This document shows, piece after piece, positions 1-8,631 of a DNA stretch of 42,082 nucleotides (the first letter of the stretch is position 1; the number at the start of each line of letters is the position of its first letter). The position numbers were made by a program, and so were the translations under genes. Source of the DNA: JAVBMJ01 sp031552535 (GTDB taxonomy: Bacteria > Bacteroidota > Bacteroidia > Bacteroidales > Rikenellaceae); the NCBI GenBank assembly GCA_031552535.1, contig JAVBMJ010000061.1, positions 1-42,082 of the forward strand, written 5' to 3'. The notes beneath the pieces were generated by a model that ran no database searches, was not told the origin of the DNA, and saw nothing but the letters and a program-made list of their open reading frames with translations.

Positions 1-1179
1 CGTGGCCTCGCCGTAGGCGAAGAGCAGCTTGGCACCGTGGATAATGATGCCGCCGTACTCCTGGGCAGTGCCCGGAAGGAAGCCCGGAACGTCTACGAAG
101 GTTACGATCGGGATGTTGAACGCGTCGCAGAAGCGCACAAAGCGCGCGGCCTTGCGCGAGGCGTTGATATCCAGAACGCCGGCCATATATTTGGGCTGGT
201 TGGCTATTATACCCACGCTCTGGCCGTTGAAACGCGCGAAACCGGTGATGATATTGGGCGCGAACAAAGCCTGGCTCTCCAGGAATTCGCCTTCATCGAC
301 AATGGCCCGGATAACCTCCAGCACATCGTAAGGCTTATTGGGATTATCGGGAATGATCTCATTGAGCGAATCCTCCAAACGGTCGACCACGTCGCGGCAA
401 ACCGCCAGCGGAGCGTCTTCAAGGTTGTTTTGCGGCAAATAACTCAGCAATTTGCGTATCATTGCCAGGCCGTCCTGTTCGGTGTCGGCAACAAAGTGGG
501 CTACGCCGCTCTTCGCTGCGTGGATCGATGCGCCGCCCAGTTGCTCCTGGGTGACGTCTTCGCCCGTAACGGTTTTAACCACTTTGGGTCCGGTTACAAA
601 CATGTAGCTCGTCCCCTTGCTCATAAGGATGAAGTCGGTGAGCGCAGGCGAATAGACCGCACCGCCAGCGCAGGGGCCGAATATGGCCGAAATCTGCGGG
701 ATTACTCCCGATGCCAGGATGTTGCGCTCGAATATCTCTGCATAACCGCTCAGGCTGTTCACCCCCTCCTGGATACGTGCTCCGCCCGAATCGTTGATCC
801 CGATCAGCGGGGCGCCGTTCTTCATGGCCATATCCATCACCTTGCATATTTTCGCCGCGAAAGTCTCCGACAGCGAACCGCCGAATACCGTGAAGTCCTG
901 CGAAAATACATATACCAAACGGCCGTCGACAGTACCGTAGCCCGTCACCACGCCATCGCCGAAATACGTCTCCTTCTCCAACCCGAAGTTCGTGCAACGG
1001 TGTGTGACGAACATATCGAACTCTTCGAACGAACCCTCGTCGAGCAGCATCTCGATCCTCTCGCGGGCCGTGTATTTACCCTTTTCGTGTTGTGCATCCA
1101 TACGTTTCTGGCCACCTCCGAGTTTGGCTTCCTCGCGAAGTTTGACCAGTTGTTTGATTTTTTCTTCGTTCTTGCTCAT
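1..1179 (-). CDS. mmdA: Methylmalonyl-CoA/propionyl-CoA carboxyltransferase subunit (partial, C-terminus off window)
   Basis: Biotin-dependent carboxyltransferase that moves CO2 between (S)-methylmalonyl-CoA or propionyl-CoA and a biotin carrier, in the cytoplasm at the succinate-propionate branch. The frame is open from the ATG at 1179 to base 1 (393 codons); the family is about 515 residues, so roughly 120 C-terminal residues are missing. Visible crotonase-fold motifs are GGSLSETFAAK, NDSGGARIQEG and GPCAGGAVYSPALTDF for acyl-CoA and oxyanion binding, then the second-half motif FVDVPGFLPGTAQEYGG. The start MSKNEEKIKQLVKLREEAKL is typical of the family. It lies 27 bp after the epimerase gene on the same strand, so the two are probably co-transcribed. 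Whether the complex is a sodium-pumping decarboxylase or a carboxylase cannot be decided, because partner subunits would lie beyond the edge. Confidence 0.95.
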   Translation of the reverse strand, partial: MSKNEEKIKQLVKLREEAKLGGGQKRMDAQHEKGKYTARERIEMLLDEGSFEEFDMFVTHRCTNFGLEKETYFGDGVVTGYGTVDGRLVYVFSQDFTVFGGSLSETFAAKICKVMDMAMKNGAPLIGINDSGGARIQEGVNSLSGYAEIFERNILASGVIPQISAIFGPCAGGAVYSPALTDFILMSKGTSYMFVTGPKVVKTVTGEDVTQEQLGGASIHAAKSGVAHFVADTEQDGLAMIRKLLSYLPQNNLEDAPLAVCRDVVDRLEDSLNEIIPDNPNKPYDVLEVIRAIVDEGEFLESQALFAPNIITGFARFNGQSVGIIANQPKYMAGVLDINASRKAARFVRFCDAFNIPIVTFVDVPGFLPGTAQEYGGIIIHGAKLLFAYGEAT

Positions 1180-1206
1180 AACACTACAATGCAACTTGAA
1201 AGTTAC

Positions 1207-1617
1207 TTATTTTTTATCTTCACACAGTTCGACCATCACACCCAAAGTCGACTTCGGGTGCAGAAATGCGATACTCAGCCCCTCAGCTCCGGCGCGGGGA
1301 GCTTTATCGATAAGCCTTATACCGCCTTCTTCCGCTTCTGCCAGCGCATTTTCCACACCGCCGTCTACCGCAAAAGCTATATGGTGCACTCCGGCACCCT
1401 TGTTTTCGATAAACTTGGCCACAGTACCGTCAGGCGAAGTTGACTCCAGCAGCTCGATCTTAACCTCACCGACTTTGAAAAACGCAGTCTTGACTTTCTG
1501 GTCGGCCACTTCCTCGATGTTGTAACACTTCGTCCCCAACAATTTTTCCCACATGGGAATGGCTTCTTCGAGACTCTGAACGGCTACGCCGATGTGCTCG
1601 ATGTGTGATACTTTCAT
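1207..1617 (-). CDS. mce: Methylmalonyl-CoA epimerase
   Basis: Interconverts (R)- and (S)-methylmalonyl-CoA, linking the B12-dependent mutase to the carboxyltransferase encoded next door. 136 residues from the ATG at 1617, the usual size. It is a vicinal-oxygen-chelate (glyoxalase-fold) protein with two beta-alpha-beta-beta-beta modules: HIEHIGVAVQSLEEAIPMW in the first and GVHHIAFAVDGG in the second. The family metal ligands appear to be present: His8, a residue in the VKIELLE strand, the GVHHIAF histidine, and the Glu in VMVELCEDKK. A longer in-frame start exists at 1701, but the extra N-terminal stretch is unlike the family and begins next to a -7 promoter box, so 1617 is preferred. First gene of the mce-mmdA unit. 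Confidence 0.95.
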   Translation of the reverse strand: MKVSHIEHIGVAVQSLEEAIPMWEKLLGTKCYNIEEVADQKVKTAFFKVGEVKIELLESTSPDGTVAKFIENKGAGVHHIAFAVDGGVENALAEAEEGGIRLIDKAPRAGAEGLSIAFLHPKSTLGVMVELCEDKK

Positions 1618-1706
1618 AGCTTGAAAATTTATTGTATTGTTTTGATTATGTGCTATTTGATCAGACTGTTGCGTTCGTTCGCACGCATGGATGTTTTTCA
1701 ATCCTA

Positions 1707-1714
1707 CAAATATA
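1707..1714 (-). promoter_or_regulatory. Bacteroidetes -7 box for mce-mmdA
   Basis: TATATTTG on the minus strand matches the Bacteroidetes -7 consensus TAnnTTTG. It is followed by about 85 nt of leader before the mce start at 1617. No clear TTTG -33 box is visible, only a T-rich stretch. The assignment is by consensus alone. Confidence 0.5.
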
Positions 1715-1861
1715 CGCTATTATTTTTGAGTTTTTTTAAAAACATGCAGAAATTGTTAAAAAAACATATGTCCATGCCACCTGTAGTTGATTTTCTCTTG
1801 TTTGCATGGCAATGCACAATCAACCACAGACCTCACTATTTCCGGATAAGGAAACCGTTTA

Positions 1862-1893
1862 AAAATCAGTAGAAATTTAGACATACTCTTATT
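1862..1893. repeat. R1 repeat, isolated end fragment in the 1618-2093 gap
   Basis: AGAAATTTAGACATACTCTT is nearly identical to the 3' end of the R1 repeats at 17559-17870 and 31659-31821, but no internal part of R1 accompanies it. The rest of the 476-bp gap between mce and the histidine kinase gene holds the mce promoter (1707-1714), a possible stem around 1770-1845 (GTTGATT pairing with AATCAAC) and AT-rich sequence. I see no gene in it. Confidence 0.55.
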
Positions 1894-2093
1894 TTTCTCA
1901 AAAAATTGAGGCTTATACGGCCTAAAATAATTGATATGAGAATAATGTTACTGATTTTTACTTAACTTGCGGCGCCTTAATTTGCTATAACACACTGTTT
2001 ACAAGCAGAATAGCCCGCATTGCGAGCGTCAACTACATGATAATCACAGATATAAAATTCATGGTATAGAATTGCCCAAACGAATCGCATCGT

Positions 2094-4133
2094 ATGATAA
2101 ACAAACCTGAGGTAGGAGTCGAGGCGCTGCAAATGGTGCTCGACAGCATGAAATCTATAGTTTACGTCACGGAGGCGGACACGTATGAGATTATTTTTGC
2201 CAATAAATTCGCCAAGTCGATGTTCGGCGACGATGTTGAAGGTAAAAAGTGCTGGAATGCTTTTTCTCCGTTCTCCGGACCGTGCCCGTGGTGCAGGTTG
2301 AATGACGCTTTGGCTAAACCGCTCGGCGAACCCCTGATCTGGGAAGACCGAAACGAGGGGATGAATGCCGTTCTCAACGTCACGCAGACCATTACACGCT
2401 GGCCTGATGGACGCAAAGCGCATATAGCCGTCCTGAGCGACATAACCGAGATCAAACGTAACGAAACTTCGCTCAAGGAATATAAAGACAAACTTGAAGT
2501 GATGCTTGCCGAGAAGACCGAAAGCGAACAGGCACTGCGCCAGTATAAGGACAAACTCGAAACATTGCTTGTCGAAAAAACCGAAAGCGAACAAACTCTC
2601 AAAGCCATGAGCGACAACCTCCCGGGAAGCTTTGTATTCCAGCTCAGGGAGGAACCCGGGAGGGAAATTCCTTCGATTGTATATATAAGCAAGGGGGTAG
2701 GCACTATCTGCAACATCACACCCGAGCGGCTCGGAAGCGATATAATGCCGTTGTTGAGTCTGTTCCATCCCGACGATCTGGCGCTCTTGCAGCGATCGGC
2801 CGTAAAACGCGAAACTTTCACGATCGAAGCGCGTCTTAACGTCCCCGGTAAAGAGGACACGGTATGGCTTTCGTTTTCGGAGATCCCCCGGGAGAATCAC
2901 CTCGGAGAGACCGTATGGGACGGTATCGCGATAGATATTTCTACACGCAAACGCATGGAAGCCGAATTGCAACGGTCACAACAGGAATTGTTGAAAAATG
3001 CGGCGTTTATGAAAGAGATCAGCGACAACATGGCCGACAGTGCTGTTTACCGGACTCATTTGGGTCGCGATGGTAAAATACGGCTCGACTATGCGAGCAG
3101 CCAGATGGAGAAGATCGCCGGTGCTCCGATAGACAAACTCAAGGAGAGCCTTAATTATTTTTCGGAAAATGTTCATTCTGACGATATTGTGGAATTGAGA
3201 ACGAGAGTGAAAGCTGCCGCACTTACTCCTGATGCCGAATCGGTCGAGTTCCGTTATATCCGCGACGGGAAGACCTATTGGTACAGGATACAGTCGTCGG
3301 GCTATGAGCATGAGGGGCATATATATCGCGACGGGTTGCTGATAGACATAACGGAACAGAAGCAACTCGAACAGCAACTTATAAACGCCCGCAACAAGGC
3401 CGAAGAATCGGACAGATTGAAGTCGACGTTCATGGCTAACATGAGCCATGAGATACGCACCCCGATGAACGCGATTATCGGATTTCTCGAATTTATGATC
3501 AACGAAGACGACATGCCGGCCGGGGAGCAAAAGGAATATATGCGTATCGTGTCGTCGAATGCCAACCAGTTGCTTAAGTTGATAGGCGACATTCTCGACA
3601 TTTCGAAGATCGACGCGGGGCAGATGCAGATACGTCCCGAACAAACCGATGTGAATGTAATGCTCAGGGACATACGCTCTTCATTCATGGCATCGGGAGC
3701 CATGAGCACCGACAAACAAACGGAACTCATCGTCGATGAAAGCGGCCAGGATAAAACGGGCCTGTTTATTTTAGACAGCGCCCGTCTGAGGCAGATTTTG
3801 AACAACCTCGTGGGCAATGCCATCAAATTCACCGACCGCGGACATGTCAGGTTCGGCTACAGGATGGAGGGTGAAATATTACATTTTTTCGTGGAAGATA
3901 CCGGAATAGGCATATCGAAGGAGAAACTCGCCGACCTGGGCAAACCCTTCCAACAGCTACACGACGTTTCGGTAGCCTCGAAATATGGTGGCACGGGGAT
4001 CGGCCTGGCGATATCGATCAACCTTGTGAAGCTTATGGGAGGTGCCTTCAGCGTGTCGTCTGAACCCGGCAAAGGCTCGCTGTTCCAATTCACTATACCG
4101 GCCGTGAGATCCTACCCGGACAGCCTGTCATAA
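2094..4133 (+). CDS. Cytoplasmic multi-PAS sensor histidine kinase
   Basis: 679 residues with no membrane segment, so a soluble sensor. An N-terminal PAS domain (about 10-120) carries a three-cysteine motif, C53...C64-P-W-C67. A coiled coil follows that contains a 21-residue segment duplicated in tandem (130-150 and 151-171, both starting YKDKLE). Two further PAS/PAC-like domains span about 175-290 and 300-425. The kinase core has the H-box SHEIRTPMNAIIGF with phosphoacceptor His452, the N-box LRQILNNLVGNAIKF, G1 VEDTGIGI and G2 GGTGIGLAI. There is no receiver domain and no response regulator in the window, so it is an orphan kinase here. The arginase gene starts 21 bp downstream and is probably co-transcribed. 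The ligand is unknown; the cysteines suggest metal or redox sensing (inference). Confidence 0.93.
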   Translation: MINKPEVGVEALQMVLDSMKSIVYVTEADTYEIIFANKFAKSMFGDDVEGKKCWNAFSPFSGPCPWCRLNDALAKPLGEPLIWEDRNEGMNAVLNVTQTITRWPDGRKAHIAVLSDITEIKRNETSLKEYKDKLEVMLAEKTESEQALRQYKDKLETLLVEKTESEQTLKAMSDNLPGSFVFQLREEPGREIPSIVYISKGVGTICNITPERLGSDIMPLLSLFHPDDLALLQRSAVKRETFTIEARLNVPGKEDTVWLSFSEIPRENHLGETVWDGIAIDISTRKRMEAELQRSQQELLKNAAFMKEISDNMADSAVYRTHLGRDGKIRLDYASSQMEKIAGAPIDKLKESLNYFSENVHSDDIVELRTRVKAAALTPDAESVEFRYIRDGKTYWYRIQSSGYEHEGHIYRDGLLIDITEQKQLEQQLINARNKAEESDRLKSTFMANMSHEIRTPMNAIIGFLEFMINEDDMPAGEQKEYMRIVSSNANQLLKLIGDILDISKIDAGQMQIRPEQTDVNVMLRDIRSSFMASGAMSTDKQTELIVDESGQDKTGLFILDSARLRQILNNLVGNAIKFTDRGHVRFGYRMEGEILHFFVEDTGIGISKEKLADLGKPFQQLHDVSVASKYGGTGIGLAISINLVKLMGGAFSVSSEPGKGSLFQFTIPAVRSYPDSLS

Positions 4134-4154
4134 GTATGCAAACCGCCTTAAGTC

Positions 4155-5060
4155 ATGCCGCGGCGTTTGGTTATAACAGGAATTCCCGTTTTTTACGGGT
4201 GTGATATTCCCGGAGTCGAAATGGCTCCGGCAAAGTTGCGCGGCATGGGGCTCACACAGCGCATGGCGGCGGCAGGACATGAAGCCGTCGACGCGGGCGA
4301 CATAACTGTACCCTTTCAGGAAAACGGTGCGAAATACTCGGACCATCCCAAAATGAAATACGTGGGCCCGATCTGCAACATGTGCAAAGACCTGGCCGGC
4401 AAGGTATCGTCGGTATTGGGCTCAGGCGGATTTCCCCTTATTATAGGAGGCGACCACAGCGCAGGCATAGGCACACTGGCAGGGGTAAGGCGTATGTATG
4501 GCCCCGGAACAGCGGTGTTGTGGATAGATTCCCACTCCGACATTCACGGCTTCGACACTTCACCCAGCGGAAACGTCCACGGGGTGCCACTCGGTGCCGC
4601 CATAGGACTCGACTGCGGAGTCCTGGGCGACATTTTCGGCAACGAACTGATCCGGCCCGAAAACATATTTATCATCGGATTACGAAGCTACGAATCGGCC
4701 GAATCCGAAACAATGGAGCGTCTCGGCGTAAACCGTTACACGGTCGGAGACGTACGCCGGCGGGGAGTCGGATCGATATTCAAAGATATCGCCCTACGAC
4801 TGAAAGAAAATGGCGCGACAGCCCTGCACCTGAGCTTCGACATCGACAGCCTCGATCCCTCGATAGCCCCCGGAACAGGCATCAGGGAACCCGGCGGACT
4901 CACAGAAACCGAAGCCTCAGACATCATCACAGCAGCATTCGCCACAGAACTCGTGCGATCCATGGACATATCCGAACTAAACCCCTCACGCGACACCGAC
5001 AACATCACATCCCTCCTCGCCCTGAGAATAACCGACAAAATCCCCCCGACTTCATACTAA
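4155..5060 (+). CDS. rocF: Arginase (ureohydrolase family)
   Basis: Hydrolyses L-arginine to ornithine and urea using a dinuclear manganese centre. 301 residues. All family metal ligands are visible: His101 in GGDHSAGIG, Asp125, His127 and Asp129 in WIDSHSDIH, and Asp229 and Asp231 in SFDIDSLDPSIAPGTG. The loop SGNVHGVPL corresponds to the arginase substrate loop (SGNLHG), which favours arginase over agmatinase. DSHSD replaces the more common DAHTD, a conservative change. The start MPRRLVITGIPV is 21 bp after the histidine kinase stop. The stop codon at 5058-5060 lies inside the left arm of the long palindrome described at 5056-6624. Assignment to the family is firm; the exact substrate is inferred. 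Confidence 0.88.
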   Translation: MPRRLVITGIPVFYGCDIPGVEMAPAKLRGMGLTQRMAAAGHEAVDAGDITVPFQENGAKYSDHPKMKYVGPICNMCKDLAGKVSSVLGSGGFPLIIGGDHSAGIGTLAGVRRMYGPGTAVLWIDSHSDIHGFDTSPSGNVHGVPLGAAIGLDCGVLGDIFGNELIRPENIFIIGLRSYESAESETMERLGVNRYTVGDVRRRGVGSIFKDIALRLKENGATALHLSFDIDSLDPSIAPGTGIREPGGLTETEASDIITAAFATELVRSMDISELNPSRDTDNITSLLALRITDKIPPTSY

Positions 5061-5154
5061 CTCCACCATAAACCCCGCACAGTCTTCAACTGCGACTTTC
5101 TTTCGGAGAAAGTCGCCCAAAGAACTTTAGTCCTTACTTTATTCCGAACTTATA

Positions 5155-6459
5155 GTCACTATTGTTTCGTTTAATTTTTCAGAATAGCAACAAGTTACAA
5201 TCCGGTTCTTTGATATTTTGTAAATTGTTATTTCCAAGTAGTTGTTTTACAGGCGTTTTGTCTGTAAGCGAGATGCCGACGATCTGTAATATTTCGTAGA
5301 TCGGGCGGTCGATTTCGAGGGCCTTTGCGACTATCGATACCAGGCAGTAGGCGATGATGGCGCAATAGACCTGTGTTTTGACGGCATTTTCAGTGTGGCC
5401 CCAGAAGGATTTTACGCGGAGATGCTGTTTTATCCACTTGAAAAACAGCTCGATCTGCCAACGGTTTTTGTACAGCATGGCGATCTCTATGGAGGTCAAT
5501 TCCATGTTGTTGGTCAAAAATGTAAAGGCAATGTCGTTTTCGGCGTCGTGGTATCGTATGCGACGGATCTTTTCGGAATAACGCTGCGGAGATTTGCCTG
5601 TGGTGAAGACCCCGATCTGGTCGGAACGCACTCCGTCGCCTTTGCCGGGGATGGAGTATATCCGCCTGAATTTGAGGTTGCCGTGCACCCGAAATACGAA
5701 AAATGCCTTGTGGGTATGAATAGTGTAAAGCCTCTCGAAGTCATTGTAACCCCGGTCGAAGATGTAAAAGCTGCTCTCTTCGTAGGGGATGTGGTCCATT
5801 GCCAGCATATCGTTGACCGAGGCGGGCGTTATATGCACAAAACAGGGGATATGGGTCTTGACGTCGTAGAGCGTGTGGAGTCTGACCGCTCCCTTGCGTT
5901 TGCGGAATGTCGCCCACCAAAACACGCTCAGGCACAGGTCGATGGTCGATGAATCGAAGGCATAGACGTTACCCTTGACGCGCACTTCGAAGCAATCATT
6001 GCGACACACGCTGCGGGCATATCCGATCATGTGCGTAGCGAAATCCTCGTAGATCCTGCAATCGCGTTTGATGTTGGCCCGCGACAAGGTGCTCAACGCC
6101 GGCGCTTTACCGAATCCCAGGTGGTAGGCTTTGCCCTTGTGGGCGTGGACTACGATCATCAAATCGCGCAGGCTCTCGCGAGCCGAAAGCTGCCCGAAGA
6201 TCATGCAAAGCATTTGATTCCAGCAGCTAAACCCCCGCAAACCCTTGTTGCCGCCATACTTGCGGACGATGTCCTCGAATTTATGGTGATCCAAAAACTC
6301 GACCAACTGAGCGAAAACGTATTTGCCTTGATTCATAGCGAGATAAGATTAATCCCGCAAAATTATCATTTCAAATCGTCCCCCTCGAAAAATACTCGCA
6401 ACTAACTGATTTACAAAATGTCAAAGAACATGAAAAATATTTAACGCAACACTACTGAC
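5155..6459 (-). mobile_element. Complete IS4-family insertion sequence (1305 bp)
   Basis: Bounded by imperfect terminal inverted repeats that begin GTCACTATTGTTTCG on the left and GTCAGTAGTGTTGCG on the right (complement), 17 of the first 21 positions matching. The flanks carry an identical 5-bp target duplication, TTATA at 5150-5154 and 6460-6464. One transposase gene fills the element. It interrupts the left arm of the R5a palindrome. Intact ends, target duplication and reading frame suggest a fairly recent insertion. Confidence 0.9.
5179..6336 (-). CDS. IS4-family DDE transposase (DUF4372-type N-terminus)
   Basis: 385 residues. The N-terminal region (KYVFAQLVEFLDHHKFEDIV ... SARESLRDL) resembles the DUF4372 domain found in Bacteroidetes IS4 transposases. 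The catalytic triad is recognisable: the first Asp in YAFDSSTIDL, the second in YIFDRGYNDF, and Glu in the IS4 signature Y-x2-R-x3-E-x6-K (YKNRWQIELFFKWIK). Full length with no frameshift, so probably active. Start and stop both lie inside the terminal repeats at 5155 and 6459. Confidence 0.93.
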   Translation of the reverse strand: MNQGKYVFAQLVEFLDHHKFEDIVRKYGGNKGLRGFSCWNQMLCMIFGQLSARESLRDLMIVVHAHKGKAYHLGFGKAPALSTLSRANIKRDCRIYEDFATHMIGYARSVCRNDCFEVRVKGNVYAFDSSTIDLCLSVFWWATFRKRKGAVRLHTLYDVKTHIPCFVHITPASVNDMLAMDHIPYEESSFYIFDRGYNDFERLYTIHTHKAFFVFRVHGNLKFRRIYSIPGKGDGVRSDQIGVFTTGKSPQRYSEKIRRIRYHDAENDIAFTFLTNNMELTSIEIAMLYKNRWQIELFFKWIKQHLRVKSFWGHTENAVKTQVYCAIIAYCLVSIVAKALEIDRPIYEILQIVGISLTDKTPVKQLLGNNNLQNIKEPDCNLLLF

Positions 6460-6463
6460 TTAT

Positions 6464-6529
6464 AGTAGTTAATTACAGGGGGAGGGAATAAAGCCATTTG
6501 GCTATTCCCTCCCCCTGTAATTAACTACT
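6464..6529. terminator. Very stable hairpin, possible bidirectional terminator
   Basis: A perfect 27-bp inverted repeat, 6464-6490 against 6503-6529, with an extra GCC/GGC pairing near the loop. It forms the centre of the R5a palindrome between the convergent arginase and typA genes. It lacks a classic U-tract, so the terminator role is inferred from position and stability. Confidence 0.5.
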
Positions 6530-6619
6530 GCGGGTTAGAGCAAAGTAGGGATTAAAAGTTTTTGGTGCCGCTTTTTGGAAAAAGCGGCAGTTCGAGGCTG
6601 CACGGGGTTTATGGTGGAG

Positions 6620-8422
6620 TTAGTTTTTGTTTTGGCGTTTGCGGTCGTTTTCGTCGAGTAGTATTTTCCTCAGGCGCATGCTGTGCGGGGTTATTTCGAC
6701 GTATTCGTCCTCTTTTATGTATTCGAGTGCTTCTTCGAGCGAGAATATTTTTGCGGGGGCGATGCTTGTTTTCTCGTCGGAGCCGCTTGCTCGCATGTTT
6801 GTGAGTTTTTTGCTTTTGGTGAGGTTAAGGGTCATGTCGTCGCTGCGTGTACTTTCGCCGACGACCTGCCCGCAATAGATTTCGTCGCCCGGTGAGACGA
6901 AGAAAATTCCGCGGTCCTGCAATTTATTTATAGCATAGGCATATGCCTGGCCTGTTTCCATAGCTATCAACGATCCGTTGACGCGCATCTCTATATCGCC
7001 TTTCCAGGGTTCGAAGCCTCGCAGGCGGTGTGTAACCACAGCTTCTCCCGCGGTTGCGGTCAAAAGGTTGCTGCGTAGGCCGATGATGCCCCTCGACGGT
7101 ATTTCGAATTCGAGCTTGGTGCGTTCGCCATTCGACGACATATTCAAAAGAACTCCTTTGCGTTTGGTCGACATTTCTATGGCGCGGCCTGAATATTCGT
7201 CCGGGAGGTCGATGATCAGATCCTCTACCGGCTCGCATTTTTTGCCATCGATCTCTTTGATTATCACCTTGGGTTGCCCCACCTGCAATTCGTAACCCTC
7301 GCGGCGCATCGTTTCGATCAACACCGACAGGTGCAGCACACCGCGGCCATAAACCACGAAGCTATCAGCCGAGACGCCCGGTTCGACCCTGAGCGCGAGA
7401 TTTTTCTCCAGTTCGCGGTCAAGGCGCTCCTTTATGTGGCGAGAGGTGACGTATTTCCCGTCCTTGCCGAAGAACGGTGAGTCGTTGATAGTGAACAGCA
7501 TGCTCATCGTCGGTTCGTCGATGGCTATGGGCGGCAGGGCTTCCGGATTGTCGTAATCGCAAATCGTGTCGCCGATCTCGAATCCGTCGATACCCACCAG
7601 CGCGCATATTTCCCCGCACTCCACCTGATCCACCTTCGTCTTTCCCAACCCTTCGAATACCATCAGTTCTTTGATGCGTGTCTTGACCATCGTCACCCCG
7701 TCGCGTTTTGCGAGGGTGATGTTCATTCCCGAACGCAATGTGCCGCGGGTGAGTTTCCCCACCGCGATACGGCCCACATAGGGTGAATATTCGAGCGACG
7801 AGATAAGCATCTGAGGTGTTCCCTCCACCGTCTGCGGCTCGGGGATGGAGTCTATTATGGCATCCAGCAGGGGTACGAGGCTGTCGGTGGGCTCTTTCCA
7901 CAGGTGCGACATCCAACCCTGCTTGGCACTTCCGTAGATGGTTTTGAAATCGAGCTGCTCCTCGGTGGCGTCGAGCGAGAACATCAGGTCGAACACCTCT
8001 TCGTGAACCTCGTCGGGGCGGCAGTTCGGCTTATCGACCTTGTTGATGACCACTATCGGTAGTTTGCCCAACGAAAGGGCCTTTTGCAATACGAAGCGCG
8101 TCTGGGGCATCGTGCCTTCGAAGGCATCGACCAGCAGAAGTACGCCGTCGGCCATGTTGAGCACGCGTTCCACCTCGCCTCCGAAGTCGGCGTGGCCCGG
8201 GGTGTCGATAATGTTGATCTTATAACCGTTATATGTCACCGAGACGTTTTTGGACAGGATCGTGATTCCCCGTTCCCGCTCCAGGTCGTTATTATCGAGG
8301 ATCAGCGCTCCGGTGTTGTTCCCGTCGCGGAGCAGGTTTCCCTGCACTATCATTTTGTCTACGAGAGTGGTTTTGCCGTGGTCTACGTGGGCAATGATTG
8401 CAATGTTGCGTAATTTTGGCAT
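6620..8422 (-). CDS. typA: Translational GTPase TypA/BipA
   Basis: Ribosome-associated GTPase of the EF-G-like family involved in ribosome assembly and stress adaptation. 600 residues, the family length. GTPase motifs are G1 AHVDHGKT, a switch region with RERGITI, G3 DTPGHADFGGEVERVL, G4 NKVDKP and G5 GSAKQGW. They are followed by the EF-Tu domain II region, EF-G III/V-like domains (RGVLHLSVLIETMRREGYE) and the BipA-specific C-terminal domain (GSDEKTSIAPAKIFSLEEAL). It starts at 8422 behind a -7 box at 8445-8452. The stop codon lies in the outer repeat of the R5a palindrome. Confidence 0.97.
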   Translation of the reverse strand: MPKLRNIAIIAHVDHGKTTLVDKMIVQGNLLRDGNNTGALILDNNDLERERGITILSKNVSVTYNGYKINIIDTPGHADFGGEVERVLNMADGVLLLVDAFEGTMPQTRFVLQKALSLGKLPIVVINKVDKPNCRPDEVHEEVFDLMFSLDATEEQLDFKTIYGSAKQGWMSHLWKEPTDSLVPLLDAIIDSIPEPQTVEGTPQMLISSLEYSPYVGRIAVGKLTRGTLRSGMNITLAKRDGVTMVKTRIKELMVFEGLGKTKVDQVECGEICALVGIDGFEIGDTICDYDNPEALPPIAIDEPTMSMLFTINDSPFFGKDGKYVTSRHIKERLDRELEKNLALRVEPGVSADSFVVYGRGVLHLSVLIETMRREGYELQVGQPKVIIKEIDGKKCEPVEDLIIDLPDEYSGRAIEMSTKRKGVLLNMSSNGERTKLEFEIPSRGIIGLRSNLLTATAGEAVVTHRLRGFEPWKGDIEMRVNGSLIAMETGQAYAYAINKLQDRGIFFVSPGDEIYCGQVVGESTRSDDMTLNLTKSKKLTNMRASGSDEKTSIAPAKIFSLEEALEYIKEDEYVEITPHSMRLRKILLDENDRKRQNKN

Positions 8423-8444
8423 CGTGATCTTTTAAAATAGGGCA

Positions 8445-8452
8445 CAAAGGTA
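8445..8452 (-). promoter_or_regulatory. Bacteroidetes -7 box for typA
   Basis: TACCTTTG on the minus strand, 22 bp from the typA start, exactly matches TAnnTTTG. A weak TTTC lies about 20 bp further upstream at the -33 position. This suggests typA has its own promoter in the 209-bp gap after leuS. Confidence 0.65.
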
Positions 8453-8631
8453 CGAATAAGCAGCCGAAATCACGTACCCCGCAGCCATATTATTAAAAAC
8501 TGTCCGATTTTTCCAGGGGATCGACATCAGAAAATGCGACGCGTCCGACCTCCCGTACCAGGACGCCGGACGGATACACAATAGACTTTACCTTTCTAAG
8601 CGAAGCAAAGCAGTTGAATCAGAGCCGGAAC

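Larger units (their letters stand above)
5056..6624. repeat. R5a: long palindrome between convergent genes, split by an IS
   Basis: The left arm is 5056-5154 continuing at 6465-6490; the right arm is 6503-6624. The outermost 22 bp are identical as inverted repeats and contain the stop codons of both flanking convergent genes (arginase and typA). The innermost 26-27 bp are also perfect inverted repeats (6464-6490 and 6503-6529, around AAGCCATTTGGC). The middle is roughly 75% matched. Each arm carries its own small hairpin: CGACTTT...AAAGTCG near 5095 and TGCCGCTTTTT...AAAAAGCGGCA at 6566-6589. The latter is shared with the R5 element at 37186-37685. Arm length is about 122-125 bp before IS insertion. 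Confidence 0.85.

Noticed and set aside
37..1443. 468-codon plus-strand open frame
   Set aside because: Runs antisense across both mmdA and mce, which have clear family motifs.
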